DNA of 55,638 nt from Moraxellaceae bacterium (GCA_018260315.1 JAGLBJ010000004.1:1-55638), one strand, 5' to 3'. Shown: positions 39,806-48,981, numbered from the stretch's first letter. Notes: a model not told the origin generated them from the sequence alone. Program-made: numbers and translations.

Positions 39806-40780
39806 TTAGTCTAAACGGGTCAGTCTTAACATCGCCAAATCATCAGGCAAGGACGTAGCCGGTCTAAAACTATGCGATGCCAATTGGGCTATTAACTGTT
39901 CAAGCTGTTGTGATGTGCCTCCGCCAAACGCTTCAAGCGCGCCGTCTGAGGCAAAAATAAGCTGCGCGCCCGGCATTAAAGGGCATTCTAACGGTTGAAG
40001 ATTTAATGTTTCACTTAAGCCAAGGGGCAGGCTGTTAACGGGTAACGTACGCGGCGGCTGATTACGCGGCAGTAAAATCGGGGGTGGATAATGCCCCAGC
40101 GAATACAACATGACCCTATGGTCTTCCAAACTTAACAGACCACACAAAATAGTAATATGCTTGCCACTATTTTGTAGCAATAATAAGCGGTTCATGCGAT
40201 TTAACAGCCGTTCAGGACAGGTTTCACTCCCATGAAACCCCGCAAGCCATGCACTAAGCAAGCTGCTTTCTACCCCGTGACCCGCCACATCAGCCAAATA
40301 AAATAAAATATGCTTAGTATCGATGGCCCAATAATCGACCCAATCGCCCGATAAATAAGCTGATGGCTGTAAAAAATGCTCGACTTTATACCCGGGCATC
40401 GTGAGCGGTACTGGCAATAACCGTTGTTGTAATAAAGCGGCTGCTGGCAAGTCCTGAAAATCCTGATGACGCAAAAACTGATACAGCAAAGTCTGCGCGT
40501 GCTGTAATGCATCTATTGGAAGTTGTCCACGCACCCACCCGGCCAGCGCCCCTTTTTGCCATGCCTGTGCAAGCTGTGCACCTTGACTTGCCTGGGCCAA
40601 AACAATCGTAGGCTGCTGCCAAGTATGCGCTAAAAACTCTTCAACATCGGCAATTACCAGGTGCTGCCGATCTAAATACGCCAAGTCTACAATCGTGACG
40701 TGTTGTATATTTTGCCCAAAATAGCGCGCTAATTCGGCATCACTTGATGGAGTTGACGGGTCTAACAAATAAATTAACAT
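39806..40780 (-). CDS. PP2C-type phosphatase, SpoIIE/RsbU-like
   Basis: 324 aa. The amino-terminal 120 residues resemble a degenerate receiver domain (MLIYLLDPSTPSSDAELARYF, IVLAQASQ). Residues 130-320 are a SpoIIE phosphatase: LSGDWVDYWAID, FYLADVAGHGVESSLLSAWL with metal-binding Asp and Gly-His, YSLGHYPPPIL, FASDGALEAFGG and PDDLAML. Such enzymes dephosphorylate an anti-sigma antagonist in stress signalling; Acinetobacter GigA is a comparable protein. The partner STAS protein is not next to it. AGGT lies 9 bp before the ATG. 74 bp downstream of mlaA. Confidence 0.75.
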   Translation of the reverse strand: MLIYLLDPSTPSSDAELARYFGQNIQHVTIVDLAYLDRQHLVIADVEEFLAHTWQQPTIVLAQASQGAQLAQAWQKGALAGWVRGQLPIDALQHAQTLLYQFLRHQDFQDLPAAALLQQRLLPVPLTMPGYKVEHFLQPSAYLSGDWVDYWAIDTKHILFYLADVAGHGVESSLLSAWLAGFHGSETCPERLLNRMNRLLLLQNSGKHITILCGLLSLEDHRVMLYSLGHYPPPILLPRNQPPRTLPVNSLPLGLSETLNLQPLECPLMPGAQLIFASDGALEAFGGGTSQQLEQLIAQLASHSFRPATSLPDDLAMLRLTRLD

Positions 40781-40854
40781 GTTATAGTTACCTTTTTATT
40801 GATAGCCACATTGCGTCCTACACGTTCTAGCTCATAGGTCAAGAGGGCGATAAG

Positions 40855-41901
40855 CTAAAATTCAATGGGGCTTGTCTGGGCTGGCTGAACGACGGGAGCT
40901 GCTGTATTTGCCGGAGTAGGCGCATCATCACCAAAACTAGTGTCTATCACAGGTGCATTATTGGGGGTAGCCGTTGTAGCTTCAGGCATAGCAGCTTGAG
41001 ATGCAGTGGCCGGAGCCGCTGTAGATTGTGCCCCATCAGGTTGCAAAGATGGCGTAGTCGCAGAAGGGGCAGGCGCTGACGAATCGGCTGCGGGCACGGC
41101 GGTATCCGTATCATCACCGAAGCTGTTATCGACCACCGGGGGGGCATCACCGCCTTTAATAGCGTAATAGCGCTGCTGCAAATAAACATCGCGTAGAAGG
41201 GCGTATTGGTCGCCTCGATTAATATCTTCTAGGCCAATTAACTGCGCTCGAGTGCTGATGCCGCTAAGCAAAACAGCAGGCGTATAACTTTTTGACGTAT
41301 TTAAAAACACGTGCATGCCGCCTAAATAATCAACCGTAGCCGTAGCCGTATCTCGCAAGGTACTCGGACCACGAAACGGCAACATTAAATAAGGCCCCGA
41401 ATGAATGCCCCAATGCCCCAATGTTTCGCCAAAATCTTGCGTCGGCTCACGCTGTAAATGCATGATTTCTGCGGCCGGGTCACCAATGCCTAACGAGGTC
41501 AATGTATTGACGGTAAACCGGCCAATGCCTCGAACTGCACTTCGAACATTGCCTTGCAGCAGTAAATTGACTGATGAATAGGGTTCCACAATATTGTTAA
41601 AAAAATTGCGCACAGAGGTTTGTAAAACGGGCGGGGCAACTTTTTTATAGGTACGAGCGACCGGTAACAAAATATGTTTATCCAAAAACATATTAAATTT
41701 AAATATTTTACGGTTAACCTTTTCAAAAGGGTCCTTAACTGCTACCGGCTGGCTGGCCACCGCATTAACCGACAATTTCGCAGCCGCTTTTTTGAACTCT
41801 TCCGTACTAATCTCAAGGGGTGACGCCACCGCATGCGAACTGATGATGATTACACTGCACATCAAAGCAAATTGTAATGAACGATTGACAGAAGCTCGCA
41901 T
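40855..41901 (-). CDS. mlaA: Phospholipid transport protein MlaA (VacJ)
   Basis: 348 aa. MlaA sits in the outer membrane with porins and removes misplaced phospholipids. Core: DPFEKVNRKIFKFNMFLDKHIL, VRNFFNNIVEPYSSVNLLLQG, RFTVNTLTSLGIGDPA, DFGETLGHWGI and GPYLMLPFRGPSTLRD. The signal peptide (ends HAVAS) has no proper lipobox: the only cysteine is in FALMCSV, inside the hydrophobic stretch. Canonical MlaA is a lipoprotein, so this one may be anchored differently. The C-terminal 90 residues are Ala/Pro/Thr-rich with a repeated motif (VVDNSFGDD and VIDTSFGDD). AGGG lies 8 bp before the ATG. Confidence 0.9.
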   Translation of the reverse strand: MRASVNRSLQFALMCSVIIISSHAVASPLEISTEEFKKAAAKLSVNAVASQPVAVKDPFEKVNRKIFKFNMFLDKHILLPVARTYKKVAPPVLQTSVRNFFNNIVEPYSSVNLLLQGNVRSAVRGIGRFTVNTLTSLGIGDPAAEIMHLQREPTQDFGETLGHWGIHSGPYLMLPFRGPSTLRDTATATVDYLGGMHVFLNTSKSYTPAVLLSGISTRAQLIGLEDINRGDQYALLRDVYLQQRYYAIKGGDAPPVVDNSFGDDTDTAVPAADSSAPAPSATTPSLQPDGAQSTAAPATASQAAMPEATTATPNNAPVIDTSFGDDAPTPANTAAPVVQPAQTSPIEF

Positions 41902-41978
41902 GATATAACCCTTTTAAGAGACTATCGGCCTGTAAAGTACAGTATCAGGGCTGATGTTTTAGAGCGGCATTGTAGCAC

Positions 41979-41998
41979 AAAATGCCCATGCGCATTTT
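41979..41998 (-). terminator. Possible terminator after pyrE
   Basis: AAAATGC and GCATTTT form a 7-bp stem with a 6-nt loop 32 bp after the pyrE stop. The T-run is short, so this is tentative. Confidence 0.35.
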
Positions 41999-42029
41999 AA
42001 CGCTTGCACACTTTGTAGGTTCAAACGCA

Positions 42030-42674
42030 TTACACCCCATAACGGGCCCGATATGCCTGCATTGCGTGTAAGTCCTGAGTGCGCTGGTGTCTGTCCAAAT
42101 AATGAATTAAATCGTCTAGCGTCATTAAGGCATGCACGGGAATTTGATAACGCGCTTCGATGTCTTGAATCGCAGATTGCTCGCCTAAGCCGCGTTCCTG
42201 TCGGTCTAGGGCCACCACAATACCGGCGATGCTGGCCCCTGCTGCCTCCAAAATCTGTATGACTTCTCGAATAGCGGTACCTGCCGTAATAACGTCATCT
42301 AAAATCCAGACCCGTTGGCCTGTAACGTCTGCGCCCACTAGCACCCCGCCTTCCCCATGGTCTTTGGCTTCCTTGCGATTAAACCCCCAGGGCACATTCA
42401 CACCGTGCGTCTGCCATAATGTTGCTGCTGTAGCGGCTGCCAGAGGAATCCCCTTATAGGCTGGTCCAAAAATGACGCCGACGCTTTCACATTGCAACAG
42501 TTTTTGTGCATATCCTGCAGCCAATAGAGATATCGCTTCTCCATCATTAAGTAACCCTGCATTAAAAAAATAAGGACTGACACGGCCAGATTTCAATGTA
42601 AATTCACCAAATTTTAAAACCCCGCGTCGCAAAGCCAAATCAATAAGCTGCTGGGGATTAAACGGCGGTAACAT
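42030..42674 (-). CDS. pyrE: Orotate phosphoribosyltransferase
   Basis: Converts orotate and PRPP to OMP in pyrimidine synthesis. 214 aa, usual length. FGEFTLKSGRVSPYFFNAG binds orotate, GPAYKGIPLA, FNRKEAKDHGEGG is the flexible loop with catalytic lysine, and RVWILDDVITAGTA is the PRPP loop. GGAG lies 7 bp before the ATG. Divergent from the crc/xth-type gene, the arrangement seen in pseudomonads. Confidence 0.95.
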   Translation of the reverse strand: MLPPFNPQQLIDLALRRGVLKFGEFTLKSGRVSPYFFNAGLLNDGEAISLLAAGYAQKLLQCESVGVIFGPAYKGIPLAAATAATLWQTHGVNVPWGFNRKEAKDHGEGGVLVGADVTGQRVWILDDVITAGTAIREVIQILEAAGASIAGIVVALDRQERGLGEQSAIQDIEARYQIPVHALMTLDDLIHYLDRHQRTQDLHAMQAYRARYGV

Positions 42675-42831
42675 GGCTATTCTCCAACTAAAGCATGCTT
42701 AAAGCATACGGACCTACATTATGTAGGTAGACATGAAAACTGCTAGTATACCATCGCACATGCTAAATAGAACCTGAGGTCAAGGCATGGTTTGTCTTGC
42801 ATAAAGTTGCTCGCCTGCTAAAATCCCTTCA

Positions 42832-43668
42832 ATGAATTGGAATGTGCTGTCCATGTCTTCTGTCTATTTAGCAAAACCTGCCGGAGCGACTCGCATTGTT
42901 TCATTGAATGTCAATGGCTTGCGCGCATCAGTGAATAAGGGCTTGCTAGATTGGATGCAGGCTGTTGATGGCGATATTTTTTGTTTGCAAGAAACCAGAT
43001 TGCAGGCTCATCAATGGGTGGATACGCATAAACCGGCAGGCTGGTTTACGCATTTATGTGCCGCCAAACGGCCAGGATATTCGGGTACGGCCATTTACAG
43101 TCGCTGGCCTTTAAGCAACATTCAGGACGGGTTAGGCTTTGGGTTATGTGACGATGAAGGCCGTTATACCGAAGCGACCTTAACCTTGCCTAACGAACAA
43201 ATAATCGTTATTGCATCAGTTTACTTCCCATCGGGAGCCAGTTCTGAGTTGGCGCAAGCCCGTAAAAATGAGTTCTTGCAGCGTATCACGCCTATTCTTC
43301 AGGCATGGCAACAGCATAAACGCCCGATGATTATCTGTAGCGATGTTAATATTGCCCATACCAAACTAGACCTTAAAAACTGGTCTGCAAACCAGGCAAC
43401 GCCCGGATTTTTGCCCCATGAACGTGCCTGGCTGGATACATTATATGGTCCGCTGGAATTTTGTGATGCCTTTCGGCTTAAAAATAAACAACCTGAACAC
43501 TATACGTGGTGGTCTAACCGTGGACAGTCTTGGGCCAATAATGTTGGCTGGCGCATTGATTACCAGATTATTGCGCAATATTTAGCCCCGTTTGTCCATC
43601 AGGTTTTTATTGACCGCAGCCGCCGTTTGAGTGACCATGCACCGGTCGTCATTGATTATTTATTTTAA
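42832..43668 (+). CDS. crc: Crc / exonuclease III family protein
   Basis: 278 aa endonuclease-exonuclease-phosphatase fold. Position divergent from pyrE and text such as LDLKNWSANQATPGFLPHERAWLD and the closing HAPVVIDY match Crc, the catabolite-repression co-factor of Hfq in Pseudomonas and Acinetobacter. Unlike Pseudomonas Crc, the nuclease residues look intact: LNVNGLRA, CLQETR (Glu), SDVNIAH (Asp-x-Asn) and LSDHAP (Asp-His). So a DNA repair role as exonuclease III is equally possible. Start unclear: ATG at 42832 or at 42853, neither with a good ribosome site. Confidence 0.8.
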   Translation: MNWNVLSMSSVYLAKPAGATRIVSLNVNGLRASVNKGLLDWMQAVDGDIFCLQETRLQAHQWVDTHKPAGWFTHLCAAKRPGYSGTAIYSRWPLSNIQDGLGFGLCDDEGRYTEATLTLPNEQIIVIASVYFPSGASSELAQARKNEFLQRITPILQAWQQHKRPMIICSDVNIAHTKLDLKNWSANQATPGFLPHERAWLDTLYGPLEFCDAFRLKNKQPEHYTWWSNRGQSWANNVGWRIDYQIIAQYLAPFVHQVFIDRSRRLSDHAPVVIDYLF

Positions 43669-43700
43669 ATCCAGGTTGAACATCTTAGCGGCCTAGCGGC

Positions 43701-45164
43701 TTATTTTCCAATGCAAAAACTTCCAAAAATCTCACCCAGCAAATCGTCCGCAGTAAATTCGCCCGTAATGCTGCTTAAATAGCACTGCGCTTGCCGCAAC
43801 GATTCGGCCATCAGTTCGCCTGCTGCATAGTCGGTCAGTTGCTCCCGCGCCTCATTTAAACAGCGCTGACATTGCCGCAGCGCCTCTAAATGCCGAGTAC
43901 GCGCGATAAACGTCTGTTCAGTCGGCTGATACCCCACACGCTCCGTAATGGTGTCAATCAACTCGGTTAAACCTTGACCGGTCTTTGCCGAAATAACCAC
44001 CTGCGTATAAGCCTGTTCTGGCGTTTTTGGCAATGTTAGGCCAGGGTGCGTCGTATTGGGGAAAGCAGCGGCTTGTACGGGGGTTAAATCGGCCTTGTTG
44101 CCTACCAAAAGTAAGCGATTAGGCTGCATGTGTTCGGCAAAAAATTCTTGCGCTAAAATTAACGGGTGTTCGGTTTGGTTTAAATCGTACACCAGCAGCA
44201 ATAAATCGGCTTGCGCAATGGCCAACCGCGCACGCCGAATACCTTCACGTTCCACCACATCTTCAGTAGACCGCAAGCCCGCCGTATCGGTCAGAGTTAT
44301 GGGCAGTCCCTTTAAAATGAGTGTTTCATGCAGTACATCACGGGTCGTACCCGCAATGTTGGTAACAATGGCGCGCTCAACGCCCGCCAGCGCATTGAGT
44401 AGACTGGATTTTCCGGCATTGGGCCGACCTGCAATCACAATTTGAATGCCTTCGCGCAGCAGTTGTCCTTGTCGCGCCGTTTTTTGCACAGTTTCAACCG
44501 CACTACGTACATCATCTAGCAAGGTTAAAATATGCCCATCGGCCAGAAAATCAATATCTTCTTCCGAAAAATCAATCGCTGCTTCGACATATAGGCGTAC
44601 ATGAATTAATTTTTCCAACACCTGTTGAATATACGCCGAAAAATCCCCTTGTAACGACCGCACCGCCGACCGCGCAGCCGCCTGGCTACTGGCATCGATT
44701 AAATCTGCAATGGCTTCAGCCTGAACTAAGTCCAGTTTACCATTCTCAAAGGCGCGTGCCGAAAATTCGCCGGCTTCAGCAGCAATCGCGCCTAATTCAT
44801 ATAATCGGGTTAATAGAGCCTGTTGCACCATTATTCCGCCATGGCCTTGCAGTTCGACCACCTCCTCACCGGTAAACGAATGGGGCGCATCAAAATACAG
44901 CATTAAGCCTTCATCAATCGTCGGCGAATGTGTTTTTTCTGAGGGAGCGCAGGTTTTTTCAAATAATTGTTGTTCAGTCTGGTTAGGCGCTGCATACCAG
45001 CGCGCAAATTGGGCATAACGTGGTTGTTTTATAGCGTGCTGCGCCAGCGTTTCGGCAATGGTGCGTGCCTGCGGACCTGATAATCGAATAATGCCGACCC
45101 CGCCGCGCCCTTGCGGTGTAGCAATAGCAGCAATCGTGGTTCCTGTACGTACAACGCTGGTCAT
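43701..45164 (-). CDS. mnmE: tRNA modification GTPase MnmE
   Basis: With MnmG, installs the cmnm5 group on wobble uridine 34. 487 aa from the ATG at 45164, which begins MTSVVRTGTTIAAIATPQGRG as the family does; the frame is open to 45206 but the shorter start has AGG upstream. N-terminal folate-binding domain (GRGGVGIIRLSG), helical domain, G domain with GRPNAGKSS, DTAGLR and NKAD, and C-terminal FCIGK with the catalytic cysteine. Last gene of rpmH-rnpA-yidD-yidC-mnmE, but a terminator separates it from yidC. Confidence 0.95.
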   Translation of the reverse strand: MTSVVRTGTTIAAIATPQGRGGVGIIRLSGPQARTIAETLAQHAIKQPRYAQFARWYAAPNQTEQQLFEKTCAPSEKTHSPTIDEGLMLYFDAPHSFTGEEVVELQGHGGIMVQQALLTRLYELGAIAAEAGEFSARAFENGKLDLVQAEAIADLIDASSQAAARSAVRSLQGDFSAYIQQVLEKLIHVRLYVEAAIDFSEEDIDFLADGHILTLLDDVRSAVETVQKTARQGQLLREGIQIVIAGRPNAGKSSLLNALAGVERAIVTNIAGTTRDVLHETLILKGLPITLTDTAGLRSTEDVVEREGIRRARLAIAQADLLLLVYDLNQTEHPLILAQEFFAEHMQPNRLLLVGNKADLTPVQAAAFPNTTHPGLTLPKTPEQAYTQVVISAKTGQGLTELIDTITERVGYQPTEQTFIARTRHLEALRQCQRCLNEAREQLTDYAAGELMAESLRQAQCYLSSITGEFTADDLLGEIFGSFCIGK

Positions 45165-45240
45165 AAAGGGCCTTTTATATTCATCATGATAATTTAAGCA
45201 AACCATGTTTTATTGAAAAAATCATGTGGGATAAATCATT

Positions 45241-45276
45241 AAAAAAATTGCCCAAGCTTTTACAAGTCTTGAGCAA
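45241..45276 (-). terminator. Terminator of yidC
   Basis: On the minus strand TTGCTCAAG pairs with CTTGGGCAA (9 bp, one G-U), followed by seven T's, 26 bp after the yidC stop and before mnmE. Confidence 0.75.
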
Positions 45277-45301
45277 CCAGTCCACGCAACCTATTGACGA
45301 T

Positions 45302-47017
45302 TTAAGAAGAAAGGCCTAAAGCCGTTTTACGCGCTTCTTCACGCTTGATTCGATAGTTTATAAATGATTGTTGGGCAATGGTAAGCAGGTTGCTGACGAC
45401 CCAATACAACACCAAACCTGCTGGAAAAAATAGCAAAAAGGCGGTAAAAATAATCGGCAGCAGTTTCATCATTTTAGCCTGCATCGGGTCGGACGGTTGG
45501 GCACTTAACATCTGTTGCCCATACATCGTTGCACCTTGCAAAAGCGGTAGAATAAAATACGGATCCATGGAGGATAAATCCTGAATCCAGCCCATCCACG
45601 GTGCATGACGCAGCTCGACGCTTTCCATAAGAACCCAATAGAGCGCCAAGAAAATCGGCATTTGCAGCAGCATCGGCAAGCAACCCGACATCGGATTGAC
45701 CTGCTCGCGCCGATAAAGTGCCATCATTTCCTGTGACAACTTCATGCGGTCTTCGCCGTGTTCTTCTTTTAGGCGCTGCATCTCGGGGGCAAGAATTTTC
45801 ATTTTGGCCATCGACCGATAACTTTTGGCTGACAGTGGAAATAACACCATTTTAACGATAAATGTCAGCGCAATAATGGACCAGCCCCAATTGCCCAAAA
45901 CCCCGTGAATAAAATTAAGCATGGTAAACAAAACTTGTGCAATGGGCCACAGCCAGCCGTAATCGACGGTTTTATTTAAACCTGGGGCTAAGGTTTTAAG
46001 CTCCGACTGTATTTTAGGCCCACTATATAACGTCGCACTGACATCGTGTTGATGGCCGGGCGTTACGCTAAATACAGGCGTTTTAAAGCCAATAAAATGA
46101 TACTGGTCGACGTTACGCGTTTGCATATCCACGGTCAGGGCAGGGTCGGGTATCCAGGCCGTGACAAAATAATGCTGGACAATACCAAGCCAGCCGCCTT
46201 TAACCGGTTGATTCAGAGCTTCATCACTAAATTTGCTAAATTTGAGTTTGCTGTATTGTTTTTGGGCATCGCCCCAAGCGCCGCCTAAATACGTGGACAG
46301 TCCCATCATGCCTTGCGAACTAGTGCTTGGGTCAGAGGTATCATCACGTTTAAGCTGTGCAAACATCTGCCCTTGCCACAGCGTTTTACTTAAGTTTACC
46401 AGGCGTTGAGTGATGGCAATCGGATACGTTGCCCGTTTAACGGTATAAATTTTTTGTACGTCAATTTGATTGGGCGCATGATAAACAAGTGAAATAACCA
46501 ACTCATTTTGACCCGGCGCTAACGTATATTGCGCTTGGGTGGTACTGTAAGTCGGGCGCGCACTGGTGGCATTATCAATCGGTGTACTGTTTGCGGCACT
46601 AAGTAAACCCGTTTGGGCAATATAGGTACTTTGCGCATCTTGTTGCAATAAGACAAACGGTTGGGTTTTACCATCGGCGGCTTTAGCATCGTGTTGTAAT
46701 AATTCCAAGCGCACGATATCGCCGCCATTTAAATCAAGCCAGAGCCGATAGACATCGGTTTGAACCATGACCAAATGATTAGCAGGCACCGCCGCCGCTT
46801 TTGCAACCATAGCCCCCGGTGCAATAGGCAAATCGCTATTGGCATGGGCTGGGGCAGCAGTTGGAACATCGGCAGTACTGGCCACCGACATTTGGGGCGC
46901 AGCAGCCGCTTGAGTTACCGCAGTATTGGCGATATGGTCTTTTTGCCATGCCAAAATCAACAAATAGCTGGTCACGAGCATTGCGGCCAAAATTAGTATT
47001 CGTCCCCATTGCAACAT
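45302..47017 (-). CDS. yidC: Membrane protein insertase YidC
   Basis: 571 aa from the ATG at 47017 (GAGGT 7 bp upstream); the longer frame to 47137 overlaps yidD and is unrelated. N-terminal anchor (LQWGRILILAAMLVTSYLLILAW), a large periplasmic domain with an Ala-rich linker, then the conserved five-helix core: WGWSIIALTFIVKMVLFPLSAKSYRSMAKM, QEMMALYRREQVNPMSGCLPMLLQMPIFLALYWVL and FPAGLVLYWVVSNLLTIAQQ. It inserts inner-membrane proteins alone or with SecYEG. 10 bp downstream of yidD. Confidence 0.95.
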   Translation of the reverse strand: MLQWGRILILAAMLVTSYLLILAWQKDHIANTAVTQAAAAPQMSVASTADVPTAAPAHANSDLPIAPGAMVAKAAAVPANHLVMVQTDVYRLWLDLNGGDIVRLELLQHDAKAADGKTQPFVLLQQDAQSTYIAQTGLLSAANSTPIDNATSARPTYSTTQAQYTLAPGQNELVISLVYHAPNQIDVQKIYTVKRATYPIAITQRLVNLSKTLWQGQMFAQLKRDDTSDPSTSSQGMMGLSTYLGGAWGDAQKQYSKLKFSKFSDEALNQPVKGGWLGIVQHYFVTAWIPDPALTVDMQTRNVDQYHFIGFKTPVFSVTPGHQHDVSATLYSGPKIQSELKTLAPGLNKTVDYGWLWPIAQVLFTMLNFIHGVLGNWGWSIIALTFIVKMVLFPLSAKSYRSMAKMKILAPEMQRLKEEHGEDRMKLSQEMMALYRREQVNPMSGCLPMLLQMPIFLALYWVLMESVELRHAPWMGWIQDLSSMDPYFILPLLQGATMYGQQMLSAQPSDPMQAKMMKLLPIIFTAFLLFFPAGLVLYWVVSNLLTIAQQSFINYRIKREEARKTALGLSS

Positions 47018-47027
47018 AAAGTTTACC

Positions 47028-47360
47028 TCAAAACGCGGGTCGGATGGCCTGTGGTGAGGCACGAAAAGGAACATTCCACGCACGGCAGGCCGATTGATTA
47101 AGCCAGGTATACCGTCGTAACGTGCGATTATAGCCATTTTCTAAGCGTTTGGGTACAGGGTCGTAACCATGTCCTCCCCACGGATGACAGCGACATAAGC
47201 GCCGCACGGTAAGAACGCTGCCTTTTAAGGGGCCATATAGGTCAATTGCTTCAATGGCATATTGTGAACAAGTCGGCATATAGCGGCAGTTCGCGCCGAG
47301 AAATGGACTGACGAAAAATTGATAAAATCGAATAGTGGCGGTTAATAATGGACTTAGCAT
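47028..47360 (-). CDS. yidD: Membrane protein insertion efficiency factor YidD
   Basis: 110 aa from the ATG at 47360. [28 protein letters not shown] and [18 protein letters not shown] carry the conserved cysteines of YidD. It starts 4 bp after the rnpA stop and ends 10 bp before yidC. The longer open frame to 47429 overlaps rnpA and is rejected. Confidence 0.93.
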   Translation of the reverse strand: MLSPLLTATIRFYQFFVSPFLGANCRYMPTCSQYAIEAIDLYGPLKGSVLTVRRLCRCHPWGGHGYDPVPKRLENGYNRTLRRYTWLNQSACRAWNVPFRASPQAIRPAF

Positions 47361-47364
47361 AAGG

Positions 47365-47811
47365 TTAGGGGGTCGTCGTGGTTTTCGATTGTATCCGTTG
47401 AACTTTTTGGCGCAACATGTTCCAGGCATTGCTTAATTGACCATGTAATTCGGCATTGCTTAGAGTTTGCGCTTCACTTTTGGCCATCAAAATAATATCC
47501 AGACCTGCCAATTGTTGACCCTGCAGCCTAAAACTTTCGCGCGCAATACGCTTAACGCGATTACGTTCATGGGCGCGGCGAATTTTACGTTTAGCAATGA
47601 CCAATCCTAAACGGCCTGGCTGTGGATAACTTGGGTTGCCCTGTGGATAAGTTAATTCATTTTCTATCATTAACCCGTTGTCCGGCTTGGGATGTAAAAA
47701 AGCCAACAGCATAAAACCGGTTTGATGAACTTTAGCGACATTTTGATTAAAAACCTGGTCAAACTCACGGGCATGGTGTAACCGTTGAGCGGGCATAAAA
47801 GGATATTGCAT
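47365..47811 (-). CDS. rnpA: Ribonuclease P protein component
   Basis: 148 aa, longer than usual (E. coli 119) owing to an insert near residues 45-65 ([18 protein letters not shown]). Helps the RNA subunit process tRNA 5' ends. [43 protein letters not shown] is the basic RNR signature. No ribosome site is visible at 47811 or at the next ATG (47796). Unusually, it is separated from rpmH by about 450 bp and a terminator. Confidence 0.93.
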   Translation of the reverse strand: MQYPFMPAQRLHHAREFDQVFNQNVAKVHQTGFMLLAFLHPKPDNGLMIENELTYPQGNPSYPQPGRLGLVIAKRKIRRAHERNRVKRIARESFRLQGQQLAGLDIILMAKSEAQTLSNAELHGQLSNAWNMLRQKVQRIQSKTTTTP

Positions 47812-47841
47812 TATTGATTAAACATAACCGAAGATTTTAAT

Positions 47842-47871
47842 ATCATACACCATTTTATTTTTTTTGGTTAA
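47842..47871 (-). promoter_or_regulatory. Candidate rnpA promoter
   Basis: On the minus strand TTAACC, an 18-bp spacer and TATGAT lie about 31 bp before the rnpA start. A moderate match, but needed because the rpmH transcript should stop at 48122-48156. Confidence 0.4.
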
Positions 47872-48121
47872 GAATATTACAGATTGATATGTTTGACCTT
47901 TAACCTGAATAAATATTTTCTACCTGCTAAAATAATAACTGTTTACATCATTATTATTAATTAAACAATTTAGGTTTTTTTTAAATAAATATTTAACTTA
48001 AACTATAAAATAATTATAAAATATTAAGGCTGATAATTAAATAATACAATCTATTAATTTATTTTTAAAGACTTTATATTAACTAAAACTGGTTAATCAA
48101 TAGTTAATAAGTAATACGCAT
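47872..48121. other. Very AT-rich spacer between rnpA and rpmH terminator
   Basis: About 250 bp of A/T runs with no frame, no repeat family and no DnaA box. Confidence 0.5.
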
Positions 48122-48156
48122 AAAAAAACCGCTTTATTATTAAAAGCGGTTTTTTT
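48122..48156. terminator. Terminator behind rpmH
   Basis: AAAAACCGCTTT and AAAGCGGTTTTT form a 12-bp stem with a short AT loop and A/T runs on both sides, so it works in either direction. On the minus strand it ends the rpmH transcript 103 bp after the stop. Confidence 0.8.
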
Positions 48157-48258
48157 ATAATCATAACGTTAAAATGAATTATCTTTAAAATAAATATTAA
48201 AATGGTTCAATAACTAACAATCAAAAAAAACAATTCATTTTAAATGACAAGCAATTGC

Positions 48259-48393
48259 TTAAACCGTTAGTGTATGACGTCCCTTGGCACGACGACGAGC
48301 CAATACTTGACGGCCGTTCTTAGTCGCCATACGAGCACGGAAACCGTGAACACGCTTACGTTTTAGTTCGCTGGGCTGGAAAGTACGTTTCAT
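48259..48393 (-). CDS. rpmH: 50S ribosomal protein L34
   Basis: 44 aa, highly basic, beginning [17 protein letters not shown] and ending GRHTLTV, the standard L34. A component of the large ribosomal subunit. It has a near-consensus promoter 34 bp upstream, next to the origin. Its message is ended by the hairpin at 48122-48156, so it is probably monocistronic here. Confidence 0.97.
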   Translation of the reverse strand: MKRTFQPSELKRKRVHGFRARMATKNGRQVLARRRAKGRHTLTV

Positions 48394-48426
48394 GGCAAAC
48401 TCTAGTTAAATTCAGTGAAGAAGCGA

Positions 48427-48455
48427 ATTTTAGGGAATACCGTGGGCTATGTCAA
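48427..48455 (-). promoter_or_regulatory. rpmH promoter
   Basis: On the minus strand TTGACA (48455-48450), a 17-bp spacer and TAAAAT (48432-48427): a near-perfect sigma-70 promoter directed to rpmH. Confidence 0.85.
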
Positions 48456-48868
48456 TCCTTTTTTAAATCTTTTTCCATTGTCAATTTTATAGCTTTATAT
48501 TTCATACAGTTAATCTAATTATTAATTTAAATAATTGATTTTAAATGAATTTTAATTTTTTAATTAATTCTTATGTTTAATGTTAGATATCAATAGGTTA
48601 GTATTTTTTATAAAAATTTACTATTTAATATCAATATCTTAACTAGATTTAATTAAATTTTTGACATGAAAACTCATTTTAAAATTTACATTTCGGTTTG
48701 GTTATTTTTTATACGATTCAATTTTTTAATTTTTTTAACTCAAGTTATCCACAGTTTTTTGCGTTTTTCGCTTTTAAATTTATTAATAAAATATATAATT
48801 AGTAGTAATAGGGAGCGTGTTTTTCTGTGGATAAGTCACTTTTTAATATTAAAAACAAAAGCTTAACT

Positions 48869-48911
48869 TGTGGATAACCCTGTGGAAAACCTGTGGATAG
48901 ATTGGGGATAA
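48869..48911 (-). repeat. DnaA-box cluster A (four boxes, minus orientation)
   Basis: TGTGGATAA at 48869, TGTGGAAAA at 48881, TGTGGATAG at 48892 and TGGGGATAA at 48903. Steps are 12, 11 and 11 bp, so all face one side of the helix. The last three differ from consensus by one base each. Confidence 0.85.
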
Positions 48912-48937
48912 CTTTTTTTTAAAGAATTAACCTAAAG

Positions 48938-48981
48938 TTATCCACAACTTATCCACAAGGTTATCCACAGAGTTATCCACA
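48938..48981 (+). repeat. DnaA-box cluster B (four perfect boxes, plus orientation)
   Basis: TTATCCACA at 48938, 48949, 48961 and 48973, with steps of 11, 12 and 12 bp. Opposite orientation to cluster A, with a 26-bp A/T-rich gap between them. Confidence 0.92.

Noticed and set aside
47430..47640. Additional DnaA-like boxes (TGTGGATAA) within rnpA at about 47621 and 47641
   Set aside because: They read as part of the rnpA coding sequence (insert region) and are isolated from the origin clusters; possible but not supported as origin sites.
48666..48866. 66-codon open frame inside the origin region
   Set aside because: Extreme Phe/Ile/Leu bias from AT-rich DNA, no ribosome site, and it covers DnaA boxes.
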